Shown one piece after another: positions 1 through 8,457 of a stretch of 64,000 nt of DNA. The stretch is from Aurantiacibacter zhengii (GTDB lineage Bacteria > Pseudomonadota > Alphaproteobacteria > Sphingomonadales > Sphingomonadaceae): NCBI RefSeq assembly GCF_003584125.1, contig NZ_QXFL01000004.1, forward strand, positions 372,001 to 436,000, in the 5' to 3' direction. The translations under genes were made by a program, and so were the position numbers. The notes beneath the pieces were generated by a model, which saw only the letters and a list, made by a program, of their open reading frames with translations, had not been told where the DNA came from and did no database searches. Every line of letters begins with the position of its first letter. Position 1 is the first letter of the stretch.

Positions 1-1397
1 ATCGTCCGCTTTTCGTAGTTGATGCGCGCGCCCACCGTCAGGTTGAGGCGGTCGGTCAGGCCGACGGTGCTTTGCGCGAAGGCTGCCAGCGTATCGGTCT
101 TCTGCGTGTAAGCCTGGTCGAAGGCCTCTATCCCGCCTAGCGCGAAGGAAATGTCCGCCAGGTTGTAGAAGTTGTCGACCTCACCGGTCTCGTGGAAACC
201 GAACACGCCGACCAGCCAGTTGAAGTTGCCATCGTTCTGCGAGGCAAGGCGGAATTCCTGCGAGATGGATTCGAACTCCGATGGCCCCCAGTTGATCGTG
301 AAGATCGTGCTGGGCGCACCATTGCCGTCCTGAAGGACGCTGCGCTTGGAATTCTCGTACCCGGTCACCGAAGTAAGCAGGGTGTTGCCGATCTCGAAAT
401 CACCGACCAGCGATATGCCGAACAGCTCGATATCGCCGAACGTATCATTTCCATAGGTGTTCACATAGGGATCGGGATTGTCATCGCGGTAGCCGAGCGC
501 ATCGACACCTTCGCGCGCGATGATTTCCTCGGCAGACAGGCGAACGAGATTCCCCATCGCCAGTTGGGCCGGATCGAAGATACCCCGGTGAACCGAATTG
601 TTGTTGGTCGCATCGGAGGCCCCGCCGTGGAAGTTGAGCGCGATGTCGACGCCTGCATTGGGTTGCCAGCGAAGGATCCCGCGCGCGGCCCACTGGTCGG
701 CATCGTTCACATAGTCGCCGGTTGCCAGATCGAGCACATATCCGTCGCGCTTTGTCCACGTGCCCGCCACGCGGGCCGATAGCGTTTCGGACATCGGTAT
801 CGTCACCGCGGCTTCCAGGTCGATGGCGTCATAGTTGCCGTATCCGGCGCGTGCGTATCCCTCGAACTCGTCGTCCGGCAGCTGCGAATAGACCGAGATC
901 GCACCGCCTGTGGCATTCTTCCCGTACAGCGTGCCCTGCGGCCCGCGAAGAACCTCGATCCGGTCGAGATCGAACATCTGGAACAGCTGTCCGGAAGGTG
1001 CGGAAAGATAGACCTGGTCGAGGTAGACCGCGACCTTGCTTTCGGCTGTCTGGTTGAAGTTGTTGTTGCCGATACCGCGCATGAAGATCTTGGGGTTGGA
1101 CGTACCCCACAGGGCCGATACGCTGAGGTTGGGAACGGTCGAAGTCAGGTCCTCGACATCGCTGAAACCGGCTTCGCGGATGCGCTCGGCATTCAGGGCC
1201 GATACCGCGATCGGCACTTCCTGCAGGGCTTCGGACCGGCGCTGCGCTGTCACCACGATCGTGTCGAGAAGTCCGTCGTCGGCATCAGTTTGCCCGTCCC
1301 GCGTCTGCCCGGTGTCCTCCTGCGCGCATACCGCCTGCGGAAGGAGTGCAGCCAGCAGGGCGGCAGTCGGCAATGTCTTGTGAAACTTGCGTATCAT
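1..1397 (-). CDS. TonB-dependent outer-membrane receptor, C-terminus cut by window edge
   Basis: The gene starts at an ATG at 1397 behind GGGAGAG and runs leftwards off the window, so about 465 N-terminal residues are visible. A signal peptide of about 26 residues ends at Ala-Gln. A TonB box-like segment (DTIVVTAQRR) follows at about residue 45, then a plug domain with the usual 'VPIAVSAL', 'MRGIGNNN' and 'LRGPQGTLYGKNATGGAIS' patterns, and the first beta-barrel strands. In the family such proteins import iron chelates, cobalamin, sugars or aromatic compounds across the outer membrane using TonB/ExbBD energy. It lies 112 bp downstream of, and in line with, a Rieske oxygenase, and a divergent AraC regulator is nearby. 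I infer that it imports the oxygenase substrate or a related compound; the ligand cannot be read from the sequence. Confidence 0.93.
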   Translation of the reverse strand, partial: MIRKFHKTLPTAALLAALLPQAVCAQEDTGQTRDGQTDADDGLLDTIVVTAQRRSEALQEVPIAVSALNAERIREAGFSDVEDLTSTVPNLSVSALWGTSNPKIFMRGIGNNNFNQTAESKVAVYLDQVYLSAPSGQLFQMFDLDRIEVLRGPQGTLYGKNATGGAISVYSQLPDDEFEGYARAGYGNYDAIDLEAAVTIPMSETLSARVAGTWTKRDGYVLDLATGDYVNDADQWAARGILRWQPNAGVDIALNFHGGASDATNNNSVHRGIFDPAQLAMGNLVRLSAEEIIAREGVDALGYRDDNPDPYVNTYGNDTFGDIELFGISLVGDFEIGNTLLTSVTGYENSKRSVLQDGNGAPSTIFTINWGPSEFESISQEFRLASQNDGNFNWLVGVFGFHETGEVDNFYNLADISFALGGIEAFDQAYTQKTDTLAAFAQSTVGLTDRLNLTVGARINYEKRT

Positions 1398-1509
1398 CGG
1401 GTTCTCTCCCTTGGCATTCTGCAGTCCTTCCCCCGGTCCGGCGGACCACGGCGGCTGCTTGTCGTTGGCAAATCTTCAGGTGTGGCTGCGGGCCGGGCAG
1501 CGGCGGACC

Positions 1510-2901
1510 TCAGCTTTCACCGACATCGTCCACGTAGGTGGCAAGCGTGCGGTGAAAGTGGCGCAGACGCACTTCGTTGTAGCTGGCGAAGTTCACCGTG
1601 CCCGTAGCCGAAGCTTCCAGCCCCTTCTGGATCCGCTCCATGTTCGCCATGTCCTCGTCGAGGATGCGTCCTATCGCGCCGATTATCGGTTCGGTAGGCT
1701 CATCGGGCCCCACCACCACGCGCTCTGCCGAAGGCGGTCTTTCGCCTTCGAAGGGCAGCAGCAGGATTACGTCCATCGTGCAGTTGGAAGGGCCGCCGTC
1801 GGGCCGGAACCAGTATCCGAGTGGATAGCCCAGCGTCGGCCATGGCATGAAGTTCGGGAAGACATTGTACCAGACGTAGTCGATCATATCGAAGCGGTTG
1901 AGGTCGGACAGGTCGACGCCGTAGTCCTGCCGGAACTTCTGGATCGTGATCTCCGCGATCTTTTCCCGCGCGGTCTCACCAGGCGCGACATCGAAAGCGT
2001 GGCTGTCGGCAAGCTCGGGCGCATAATAGGCAATGAAATGATCGACGGCCTTCTGTTCGCGCGCCTGTACCGTATCGCCCTCGCCTGTCAGCACACCGGC
2101 AATACCCACGCCGCGGGCGAAGTGCGGCTCTCCGACGAAAACGTCCTGCCGCATGGCCTCGGCAGGTGCGGCGGGCACTATCGAGTTGGTATGCACGAAA
2201 TTGCCGTGCAGGAACTCCAGGAAAGCCTCCTGGGCCACCTTCCAGTTGGCGCGGATCTGCTTGGTGACGTGGACCGCCTTGAACCGGGTGGTGAGATCCC
2301 AGCCGGCATCCTGCCACTGCGCAGGCAGCGTGCCGAGATAGTCCGCCAGTGGCGGCGCGGCAGGATCGGGGTTCACCATGACGTAGCCCTGCCATTCGCC
2401 CACCTGCAGTTGCGGCAGCGCAAGTTCTGCCTCGTCGAGCTGCGGAAAATCCCACTTCTCGGGCAAGGTCTTCATCTGTCCGCCAAGGCCCCAGGTGAAC
2501 CCGTGGAACGGGCAACGCAGGGACTTGAGGCCGCGCGCGCCATCGCAAATACGCATGCCGCGATGCAGGCAGCTGTTGTGATAGGCTTTCAGCGACAGGT
2601 CGGGTTGGCGAACGATCAGCGCGGCGACGTCGCCCACGTCATAGGTCATCGCATCGCCGGGTTCCGGAATATCTGCAGCCCATCCAGCCACCTGCCAGAC
2701 CTTGCGCCATAAGTTGGCTACTTCCCGCTCGTGATACTCCTGCGAAGTGTACCGGGAAGTCGGCACGGACGCGCAATCGATATCTTCGAACCCCGGCTCC
2801 AGCACGCCGGCCGGCGGAACAGTGCCGTCGTGCCGGAACATGGCCTGTAGATTGTCATAGTGCTTCTGACGCGAAAGCCGCGTCGTCTTGGCCTGCGCCA
2901 T
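1510..2901 (-). CDS. Rieske [2Fe-2S] ring-hydroxylating oxygenase, alpha subunit
   Basis: A 463-residue protein with the two-domain layout of Rieske non-haem iron oxygenase large subunits. The Rieske cluster motif is complete: C111-x-H113, then C130-x2-H133 (CLHRG ... CPFHG) with a 16-residue spacer. The catalytic domain carries the mononuclear iron site around residues 225-237 (EAFLEFLHGNFVH; H232 and H237 as ligands). Length is normal for the family, which hydroxylates or demethylates aromatic and other hydrophobic substrates using O2 and electrons from a separate reductase. No beta subunit, ferredoxin or reductase gene is adjacent, so it is probably an alpha-only oxygenase served by an electron donor encoded elsewhere. 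It is divergent from an AraC-type regulator and upstream of a TonB receptor. The substrate is unknown. Confidence 0.93.
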   Translation of the reverse strand: MAQAKTTRLSRQKHYDNLQAMFRHDGTVPPAGVLEPGFEDIDCASVPTSRYTSQEYHEREVANLWRKVWQVAGWAADIPEPGDAMTYDVGDVAALIVRQPDLSLKAYHNSCLHRGMRICDGARGLKSLRCPFHGFTWGLGGQMKTLPEKWDFPQLDEAELALPQLQVGEWQGYVMVNPDPAAPPLADYLGTLPAQWQDAGWDLTTRFKAVHVTKQIRANWKVAQEAFLEFLHGNFVHTNSIVPAAPAEAMRQDVFVGEPHFARGVGIAGVLTGEGDTVQAREQKAVDHFIAYYAPELADSHAFDVAPGETAREKIAEITIQKFRQDYGVDLSDLNRFDMIDYVWYNVFPNFMPWPTLGYPLGYWFRPDGGPSNCTMDVILLLPFEGERPPSAERVVVGPDEPTEPIIGAIGRILDEDMANMERIQKGLEASATGTVNFASYNEVRLRHFHRTLATYVDDVGES

Positions 2902-3157
2902 TCCTGCCCCTCCCTTGGGCTATCTTCGGGGGATCGATGCCGGCACCCTGGTGCGCGGCTGTCTCCTCCTCGTGTCGTACCGGGTGTTGATAGGCGGGAA
3001 TCGGGTGCGAGACTTGCTTCTGCGCGCATTTCGATTGTCGCTGCGCGCACGAGCTCCGGCGTGTCGCTTGGCGCGGCCCGCAATTCGCAGTATACATCCG
3101 AACACTAAACCCCTCCGTCAGTCCCGCCGGGCCGGACAGAGAGGGGAGGGGAGAGAC

Positions 3158-4123
3158 ATGGCAGCAACGCTTCAGTCATGTGAATGGACTGTGCGCTCCT
3201 TGCAGGGGCGCAGGCCGCATTCGGAAGTCGAGGCCTTCCTGAGCGGCTTTAACGGATCATGGAAACTCGGCGGGGAACCGGACACCACGGGCGAAATCGT
3301 GGTGGGCAGCCGCAGCTTCAACACCATGCTGCTGACCCGCATGCATTTCGCGTCTGTCCACGGCATGCGCGATCGCAGCCAGCCCACGCGCGAGGGAGCA
3401 GCCTTCTACAGCCTGACCTTCAACCCCTCGAGCGCCTTCGACCTTGTCTGCAACAACACCGCCTTCCACCTCCGTCCTTCGGAGATGTTCTTCTGGTCTT
3501 CCACGGATGACGTGTCCTTCCGGATTCAGCAGGGCGCGGAATTCGCCAACCTTCTGTTTCCACGCCATCTGATCGACGCGCACTTGCCGCGTTTCCGTGG
3601 GCGGTTCTGCGTATTCGACCAAGTAAATCCAGCGCGCGAATTTGCAGGAACCTACTTCAGATCACTGGCGGACAATGCCCGTACATTCGGCAAGATCAAC
3701 AGCAGCCAGATCGAGAGTGCATCGATCGCCATGCTGCTGAACCTGCTGCACGCAAACGACTGCATAGTGGCAGACGGCGATCGCGACGAGCAGATCCTGA
3801 GAGACGCGCATGCCGTGATCGAAAAGAATTTGAAGTCTGCCTTTCTCAATCCGCAGATGGTGGCATCCGAAGTCGGCGTGTCGCTGCGCAAGTTGCACTA
3901 TCTTTTCCGCCGCACGGACGAGACCGTGATGGGCCGGATACGCGCCCGACGGCTTGAGTGTGCCAGAACCGAACTAGCTGATACGGAATTCGGCGGCCGC
4001 CGGTCGATCACGGAGATCGCTTACCGTTGGGCCTTTGCAGATCCTGCCCAATTCTGTCGTGCTTTCAAGCAAGCGTACGGTGTGAGCCCTGGATCGTTGC
4101 GAATGCGCCAGCGCAATAGTTGA
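3158..4123 (+). CDS. AraC-family transcriptional regulator
   Basis: A 321-residue protein. The start at ATG 3158 is chosen because the purine-rich GAGGGGAGGGGAGAG lies directly upstream; the open frame extends further 5' without a better site. Residues 1 to about 200 resemble the AraC-binding-like N-terminal domain found in regulators of aromatic catabolism. The last ~108 residues form the double helix-turn-helix: the first helix pair around 'MVASEVGVSLRKLHYLFR', the second ending 'DPAQFCRAFKQAYGVSPGSLR', the family signature. It is transcribed divergently from the Rieske oxygenase, with 256 bp between the two starts, so it is the obvious candidate regulator of the oxygenase and perhaps the receptor. 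The effector is unknown; it is probably a substrate or intermediate of that pathway. Confidence 0.93.
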   Translation: MAATLQSCEWTVRSLQGRRPHSEVEAFLSGFNGSWKLGGEPDTTGEIVVGSRSFNTMLLTRMHFASVHGMRDRSQPTREGAAFYSLTFNPSSAFDLVCNNTAFHLRPSEMFFWSSTDDVSFRIQQGAEFANLLFPRHLIDAHLPRFRGRFCVFDQVNPAREFAGTYFRSLADNARTFGKINSSQIESASIAMLLNLLHANDCIVADGDRDEQILRDAHAVIEKNLKSAFLNPQMVASEVGVSLRKLHYLFRRTDETVMGRIRARRLECARTELADTEFGGRRSITEIAYRWAFADPAQFCRAFKQAYGVSPGSLRMRQRNS

Positions 4124-4307
4124 GCCGATTTGAATTAATAACCGGCGTCACGAAGCGGCGGGGTGCGGGTCGAGCAGACGGCAGCTTTCGGGAACGTGGA
4201 AAACGGTTCTCATCGCCGAATTCATTGCTCAGAACATGGCTGCCAATTGAGAACGCTTTTGATGTCAGGGGCCAATCTCGCACTCTAACGGTTTGAACTG
4301 ACCGGTA

Positions 4308-5447
4308 TCACATTATCGAGATATCGAGGATCTCACCGGAAATCGCGTCGCCACCATTAGGCGCGCGGGCCGCAATTCCCAGCCACGCGTATTTACAGTC
4401 AAGTTCCCGATCCAGCCGCATCATGGTGGGCGACGGTCCCAGTGTATCGGACCAGCGCTGCTCGGTGCCGGGACACTCCAGCGTAAGGCGCACCCGCCCC
4501 GACGCGCCGGGATCGAGGGTATGTTCGACCTGGAATACCATCGTGGTATTTCCCAGCCGGATAAGCCGCCTTGCCAGCACCCCGCCATACCCGCCGCGGG
4601 TGGAGATCATGATCGAATCGCCATCCGTGCTTTTGCGCGCAAAGCGGTTGTCCTGATCATAGAACTGCCAGTGGAAGGGCGTGTATTCGTCTTCCCAGCC
4701 CAGAGAGCCGCGCGCCACCGGGACACTGTCCAGGCTGCGTATTCTGGCAAATAGCTGCGCCGCCTCGTCGATTTTCTGGGTGCGCGCAAGCAGGCGCAGG
4801 ATGGCGCGGTCCGCCTCGTAGTCGACTGCCGTATCGGGAGAGAGGCCAAGGCGGACACGGGCGATGTTGTCCGCCAGTTCAGGCTGCAGGACAGCTTCCC
4901 GGAAAAACTGCGCACCCCACAGGGGTTCGGTTTCGAGGATGTCCACGAATGCCGGGACCAACCGCTCGTTCGCCAGTTGCTGAACCATCAGCGGGACAGT
5001 GGTGTCCTGCTGCGAGGGATAAAGCAGCAGCGTGCGGTTGAGCGTCGCCAGCAGGAGAGTGTTATCTTCTGCCTCCAGCGCCGCGATCAGTGCTGCGGAG
5101 TTGAGCACCCGGCCTCTGCGCGAGGCAGCCTGAGCGGCATCCAGGATTGCCGTGCGGGTCTGCTGATCCTCACCCTGCATTGCAAGGATGGCGAGCGCTT
5201 CTGTCGACAGGAGACCGGCGTCGACTGCCCGGCGCGCCGCAGGTTCCGACGCAGTGAAGTCTACGCTGTTGGTTTCCGGATCGGCAGTGACCAGTGCGAC
5301 CGCGCTCTTCTCAAGCGCGGGCGCAGCATAGGGCGACAGCGACGCTGCAAGGGCCGGATTGTCATCTGCCAGAGCATTGGAAAGCGCCTGACCCGCGGAG
5401 GCGACGGCTAGCAGCGCGCTTGTGGCAATGATCGCGAACTTGCGCAT
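4308..5447 (-). CDS. Exported protein of unknown function in exopolysaccharide arm
   Basis: I do not recognise the family. The start at ATG 5447 follows AGAGGA and gives 379 residues beginning with a clear Sec signal peptide (RKFAIIATSALLAVASAG, cleavage near residues 19-27). The mature N-terminal two thirds (about residues 30-240) are rich in Ala, Leu and Glu and look like helical TPR/HEAT-type repeats. The last ~120 residues are rich in Gly, aromatic and beta-prone stretches (from 'GWEDEYTPFHWQFYDQDNRF' to the end) and could be a carbohydrate-binding-like beta sandwich. It is the last gene of the minus-strand polysaccharide arm, 42 bp after the Wzc-type kinase, so a role in polymer export, retention or assembly in the periplasm is an inference from position only. 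Confidence 0.8.
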   Translation of the reverse strand: MRKFAIIATSALLAVASAGQALSNALADDNPALAASLSPYAAPALEKSAVALVTADPETNSVDFTASEPAARRAVDAGLLSTEALAILAMQGEDQQTRTAILDAAQAASRRGRVLNSAALIAALEAEDNTLLLATLNRTLLLYPSQQDTTVPLMVQQLANERLVPAFVDILETEPLWGAQFFREAVLQPELADNIARVRLGLSPDTAVDYEADRAILRLLARTQKIDEAAQLFARIRSLDSVPVARGSLGWEDEYTPFHWQFYDQDNRFARKSTDGDSIMISTRGGYGGVLARRLIRLGNTTMVFQVEHTLDPGASGRVRLTLECPGTEQRWSDTLGPSPTMMRLDRELDCKYAWLGIAARAPNGGDAISGEILDISIM

Positions 5448-5489
5448 CGCGGTTCCTCTCAACACCCCCGGCCGGCGACGATCCTACGG

Positions 5490-7619
5490 TCAGGCCTCAC
5501 TGGATTCGTACGAATAGCCGTAACCATACTCAGTGCCGTAGCCGTACTCGTCGTTCCGATGATCGACCCGGGTCACCAGAGCGCCGATGATGTCGACGCC
5601 AGGCTGACGCAGACGCGCGAGCGCATTGCGAATGGCGTAGACCGAAGTCTCGTTGGCCTGCATCACGTAGATGACCCCGCCAGCGAGGTGACCGATTTCG
5701 ACAGCGTCCGCGAGACCGAGGACCGGGGGACTGTCGATGATAACGAAATCGTATTGCTGCTCGAGCTCGGCGACCAGGCTCTTCAGTCCGCCGCGCGCGA
5801 TCAGATCGCCGGAGTCACTCGGCATCGAGCCACTGGGAATGAAATCAATCCCATGCGCCTCCAGGTGCATAATGTTCGGCTGGGTTACCGAGCCCCCCAG
5901 CAGGTCGCTCAGGCCCTTCACTTTCGCCGTGACGCCCAGCAGGCGGGAAAGTCCGGCACGGCGCATGTCGAGGTCGAGAAGAACGACGCGCTTGCCCACG
6001 CGCTGCAGGCTGCGAGCCAGTGCGAGCGAGGAAATCGTCTTGCCTTCTGCCGGCCTTGTGGAGGTCAGCATGATGATCTTGCGCGCATCGCTCGGCATCA
6101 CCGAGAGCATGCTGGTACGCGTAGAGCCGTAGGCCTCGGTCAGCTGGGACTTGGGGTCCATGAGTTCCTCGACCATATCGTCGGTCTGGGCCCGCGGGAT
6201 CGCCCCCAGTACCTGAAGGCCCAGCTGCTGGCGGATTTGCGAGATGTGGCGCAGGCTACGGTCGAAGAAATCGGCAAGATAGACGATCGCCAGCGACAGC
6301 AGCGTAGCCAGAATGATGGCGATGAGGAGGTTGCGCGTAAGCGACGGGCCGGACGGGGATCCCGGAGGAGCGGCCCGCTCGATCAGGGTCATATTGTTGC
6401 TGCCCGCCTCGCCGACACCCAGTTGGGTGTAGCGCTGCAGGAGCGCGTCATAGAGCTCCCGGTTCGTATCGACCTCGCGGCGAAGAATGCCGTATTCCGT
6501 GCCAAGGTTCTGTTCGGCCAGATAGCGGCCCCGTGCCGCATTAAAGCGTTCACGCAGTTCCGACTCTTCGCGAAGCGCACTTTCGTAAGCTGCCTGCCGC
6601 GCGGAATTCATCACCCCGCCTTCGCTGCTGATGGAGCGTTCGAGCGATTCGATTTCTGCTTCAAGCGCCTGGACACGGGGGTTGGCCGGACCGAGCGAGG
6701 TGCGAAGGTTCGCCAGTTGCGCTTGCGCTTCCGCCCGACGGGAACGCAGGGAAGCGGCGCTATCGGCTTCGGCAGTGCTGCGCTCTGCATCAAGCGCGCT
6801 GCGCGTTTCGATCCGGCGCAGAGATGCCGCGATCAGCGCCTGGTTGAGAGCCGAGAGCTGCGACGTCGAGAGCGTTTCCTGCCCGGCCTGCTGGCCACCC
6901 GTTTCGGTAGCAGAGGAGTTGAGGACGACGATCTCGTTCTCGGCGGCATAGGCAGCAAGCTCGGCTTCCGATTCTTCCAGCGCGACCCGCAATTCGGCAA
7001 GCTGGTTTTCCAGCCTGTCCCGCGCGAGCTGGGTATCACCGAAGCGTTTTTCGTAGTTTGCCTCGAGGAACTGTTCTGCCCAGGCATTGGCTATCCGCGC
7101 GGAAATCTCCGGAGAGGGCGTAACGGATACAATATCGACAAGCTGCGAATTCTCCACCGGAGCCACGGTGATTGTGGAACTCACACGACCGGCGAGCGCC
7201 CGCGGCGAGAGATTGCTCTCCTCAATATCGAAAGCTTCGCGGAAAACCGGGTCCTGCGCGAAATTCTCCGCCTCTACGACACGTTCGGCGAGGAAGCGGG
7301 ACTGCAATAACTGGTACTGCGTTTCATAATACTGTCTGTCGCGCATCTGCATGTCGAGGCGCAAGTCGTCCTCTCCGGTGGAACCGGCGTCGAGCCGGCT
7401 GATCTCGATCCGCGAGCTGGCCTGATATTCCGGAGTCTGCAGCAGGGTGAACGCGACGCCCAGAAGGATCGTGGCGGCTACCACGAACAGCAGTACGTAC
7501 TTCAATTCCTTCGCGCGCTGCCACAGTCGCTGAAGCAGCAGCTCCAGCGCATCGTCCATTTGCTGCACGCCACCAGTGGCCCCGGCGGGGGCCACACTCA
7601 TGTCATTCGGGGATCGCAT
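5490..7619 (-). CDS. Wzc-type polysaccharide copolymerase / tyrosine autokinase
   Basis: A 709-residue fusion of a Wzz chain-length domain with a BY-kinase. Transmembrane segments lie at residues 41-60 and about 431-452. Between them are the periplasmic Wzz region and a long coiled-coil stretch (about 195-405) ending in a Pro-rich 'AAPPGSPSGPS' motif before TM2. The cytoplasmic kinase has a Walker A loop ending EGKT (520-528), Walker A' (LLDLDMR, 547-553) and Walker B (FVIIDS, 625-630). The tail carries six tyrosines at 692, 694, 698, 700, 702 and 704, the expected autophosphorylation cluster. In the family this protein sets polymer length and works with a Wza-type channel, whose gene ends 12 bp upstream. 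The ATG at 7619 is preceded by TAGGA. This is the complete single-chain form typical of Gram-negatives. Confidence 0.96.
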   Translation of the reverse strand: MRSPNDMSVAPAGATGGVQQMDDALELLLQRLWQRAKELKYVLLFVVAATILLGVAFTLLQTPEYQASSRIEISRLDAGSTGEDDLRLDMQMRDRQYYETQYQLLQSRFLAERVVEAENFAQDPVFREAFDIEESNLSPRALAGRVSSTITVAPVENSQLVDIVSVTPSPEISARIANAWAEQFLEANYEKRFGDTQLARDRLENQLAELRVALEESEAELAAYAAENEIVVLNSSATETGGQQAGQETLSTSQLSALNQALIAASLRRIETRSALDAERSTAEADSAASLRSRRAEAQAQLANLRTSLGPANPRVQALEAEIESLERSISSEGGVMNSARQAAYESALREESELRERFNAARGRYLAEQNLGTEYGILRREVDTNRELYDALLQRYTQLGVGEAGSNNMTLIERAAPPGSPSGPSLTRNLLIAIILATLLSLAIVYLADFFDRSLRHISQIRQQLGLQVLGAIPRAQTDDMVEELMDPKSQLTEAYGSTRTSMLSVMPSDARKIIMLTSTRPAEGKTISSLALARSLQRVGKRVVLLDLDMRRAGLSRLLGVTAKVKGLSDLLGGSVTQPNIMHLEAHGIDFIPSGSMPSDSGDLIARGGLKSLVAELEQQYDFVIIDSPPVLGLADAVEIGHLAGGVIYVMQANETSVYAIRNALARLRQPGVDIIGALVTRVDHRNDEYGYGTEYGYGYSYESSEA

Positions 7620-7631
7620 CAGAGTCCTAGA

Positions 7632-8375
7632 TTAGTTGCTCGAGGCTACACGCTCTATCAGCACCAGGCTGGAAGTAACGGCAGGCAGGATTTGCAAGAT
7701 TCGTTCAAGGCGACGTTCGCCGGGATTGTCCCCGACCATCACGATGTCACCTTCATAAAGGGCTGGATCGGGCAGGTTGCCCCGCATGATCGCTTCCATG
7801 TTGTAAAGGCCGATGTAGCGCTCACCGGAAACTTCCCGGAAAACCAAAACATCGTCGGCCTTCGCAAATTCACCCAGGCCGCCAGCACTGTTGATGGCGC
7901 GCATCAGCGTTGTCGCGTTGGCCATCGGATAATTCCCCGGAGCCTTTACCTGACCGCCAATGGAAATGGTTGGCGGAACGGCGTTGATAGGATTTACCGT
8001 AACGCTGGGATCGATCACGTATTCGCCGGAAAGGCGGCTGGAGATAACGGCCGCCAGCTGCGTAGGAGACAGGCCGAGTGCGGCAACCTCGCCGATCAGC
8101 GGGAAGTTGAGCATCCCGTTTTCATCGATCGCATAAGTGCCGCTGAGCGTTTCGTCCTGCGCCACCGTCACTTCGATGATGCCCATCGGCGAAAAGCGTG
8201 AAGACGTGGATGCCGGCGCCGGAATCTGCGTGAGCGCAGTCACTTCATATGCGTCGGAACCGCCATAGCTGCGGTCCACCGAAGCGCAGGATGCCAGCAC
8301 CAGGGATGCGAAAAGGAGAACGGTGCCCCTTACGATGTTCTTTCCGGTCAAGACTTCCACACTCCTTATCCTCAT
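7632..8375 (-). CDS. Wza-type outer-membrane polysaccharide export lipoprotein
   Basis: A 247-residue protein with a lipoprotein signal peptide: basic start, hydrophobic core 'VLLFASLVLAS' and lipobox cysteine at residue 30. The body has the Poly_export domain ('GIIEVTVAQDETLSGTYAIDENGMLNFPLIGEV') followed by SLBB-like segments ('INAVPPTISIGGQVKAPGNYPM') that build the periplasmic vestibule of the export channel. It lies between the polymerase-like gene (82 bp upstream) and the Wzc gene (12 bp downstream). It is shorter than E. coli Wza, about 380 residues, as is common for alphaproteobacterial export proteins with fewer SLBB repeats. A TTG at 8351 with AAGGAG upstream is an alternative start and would also leave a complete signal peptide. 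Confidence 0.92.
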   Translation of the reverse strand: MRIRSVEVLTGKNIVRGTVLLFASLVLASCASVDRSYGGSDAYEVTALTQIPAPASTSSRFSPMGIIEVTVAQDETLSGTYAIDENGMLNFPLIGEVAALGLSPTQLAAVISSRLSGEYVIDPSVTVNPINAVPPTISIGGQVKAPGNYPMANATTLMRAINSAGGLGEFAKADDVLVFREVSGERYIGLYNMEAIMRGNLPDPALYEGDIVMVGDNPGERRLERILQILPAVTSSLVLIERVASSN

Positions 8376-8457
8376 ACCGTCCTAGCCGCGCTCGGGCGGC
8401 TGAGGAACCCCCAACTCTTCGATTGCCATGGCCTTGGTGGGAATACCACCCCCTTGT

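Noticed and set aside
8383-8430. Fifteen-codon minus-strand open frame (MAIEELGVPQPPERG) between the polymerase-like and Wza genes
   Set aside because: It has only a weak upstream site and no hydrophobic or leader-peptide character, and an open frame this short is expected by chance.
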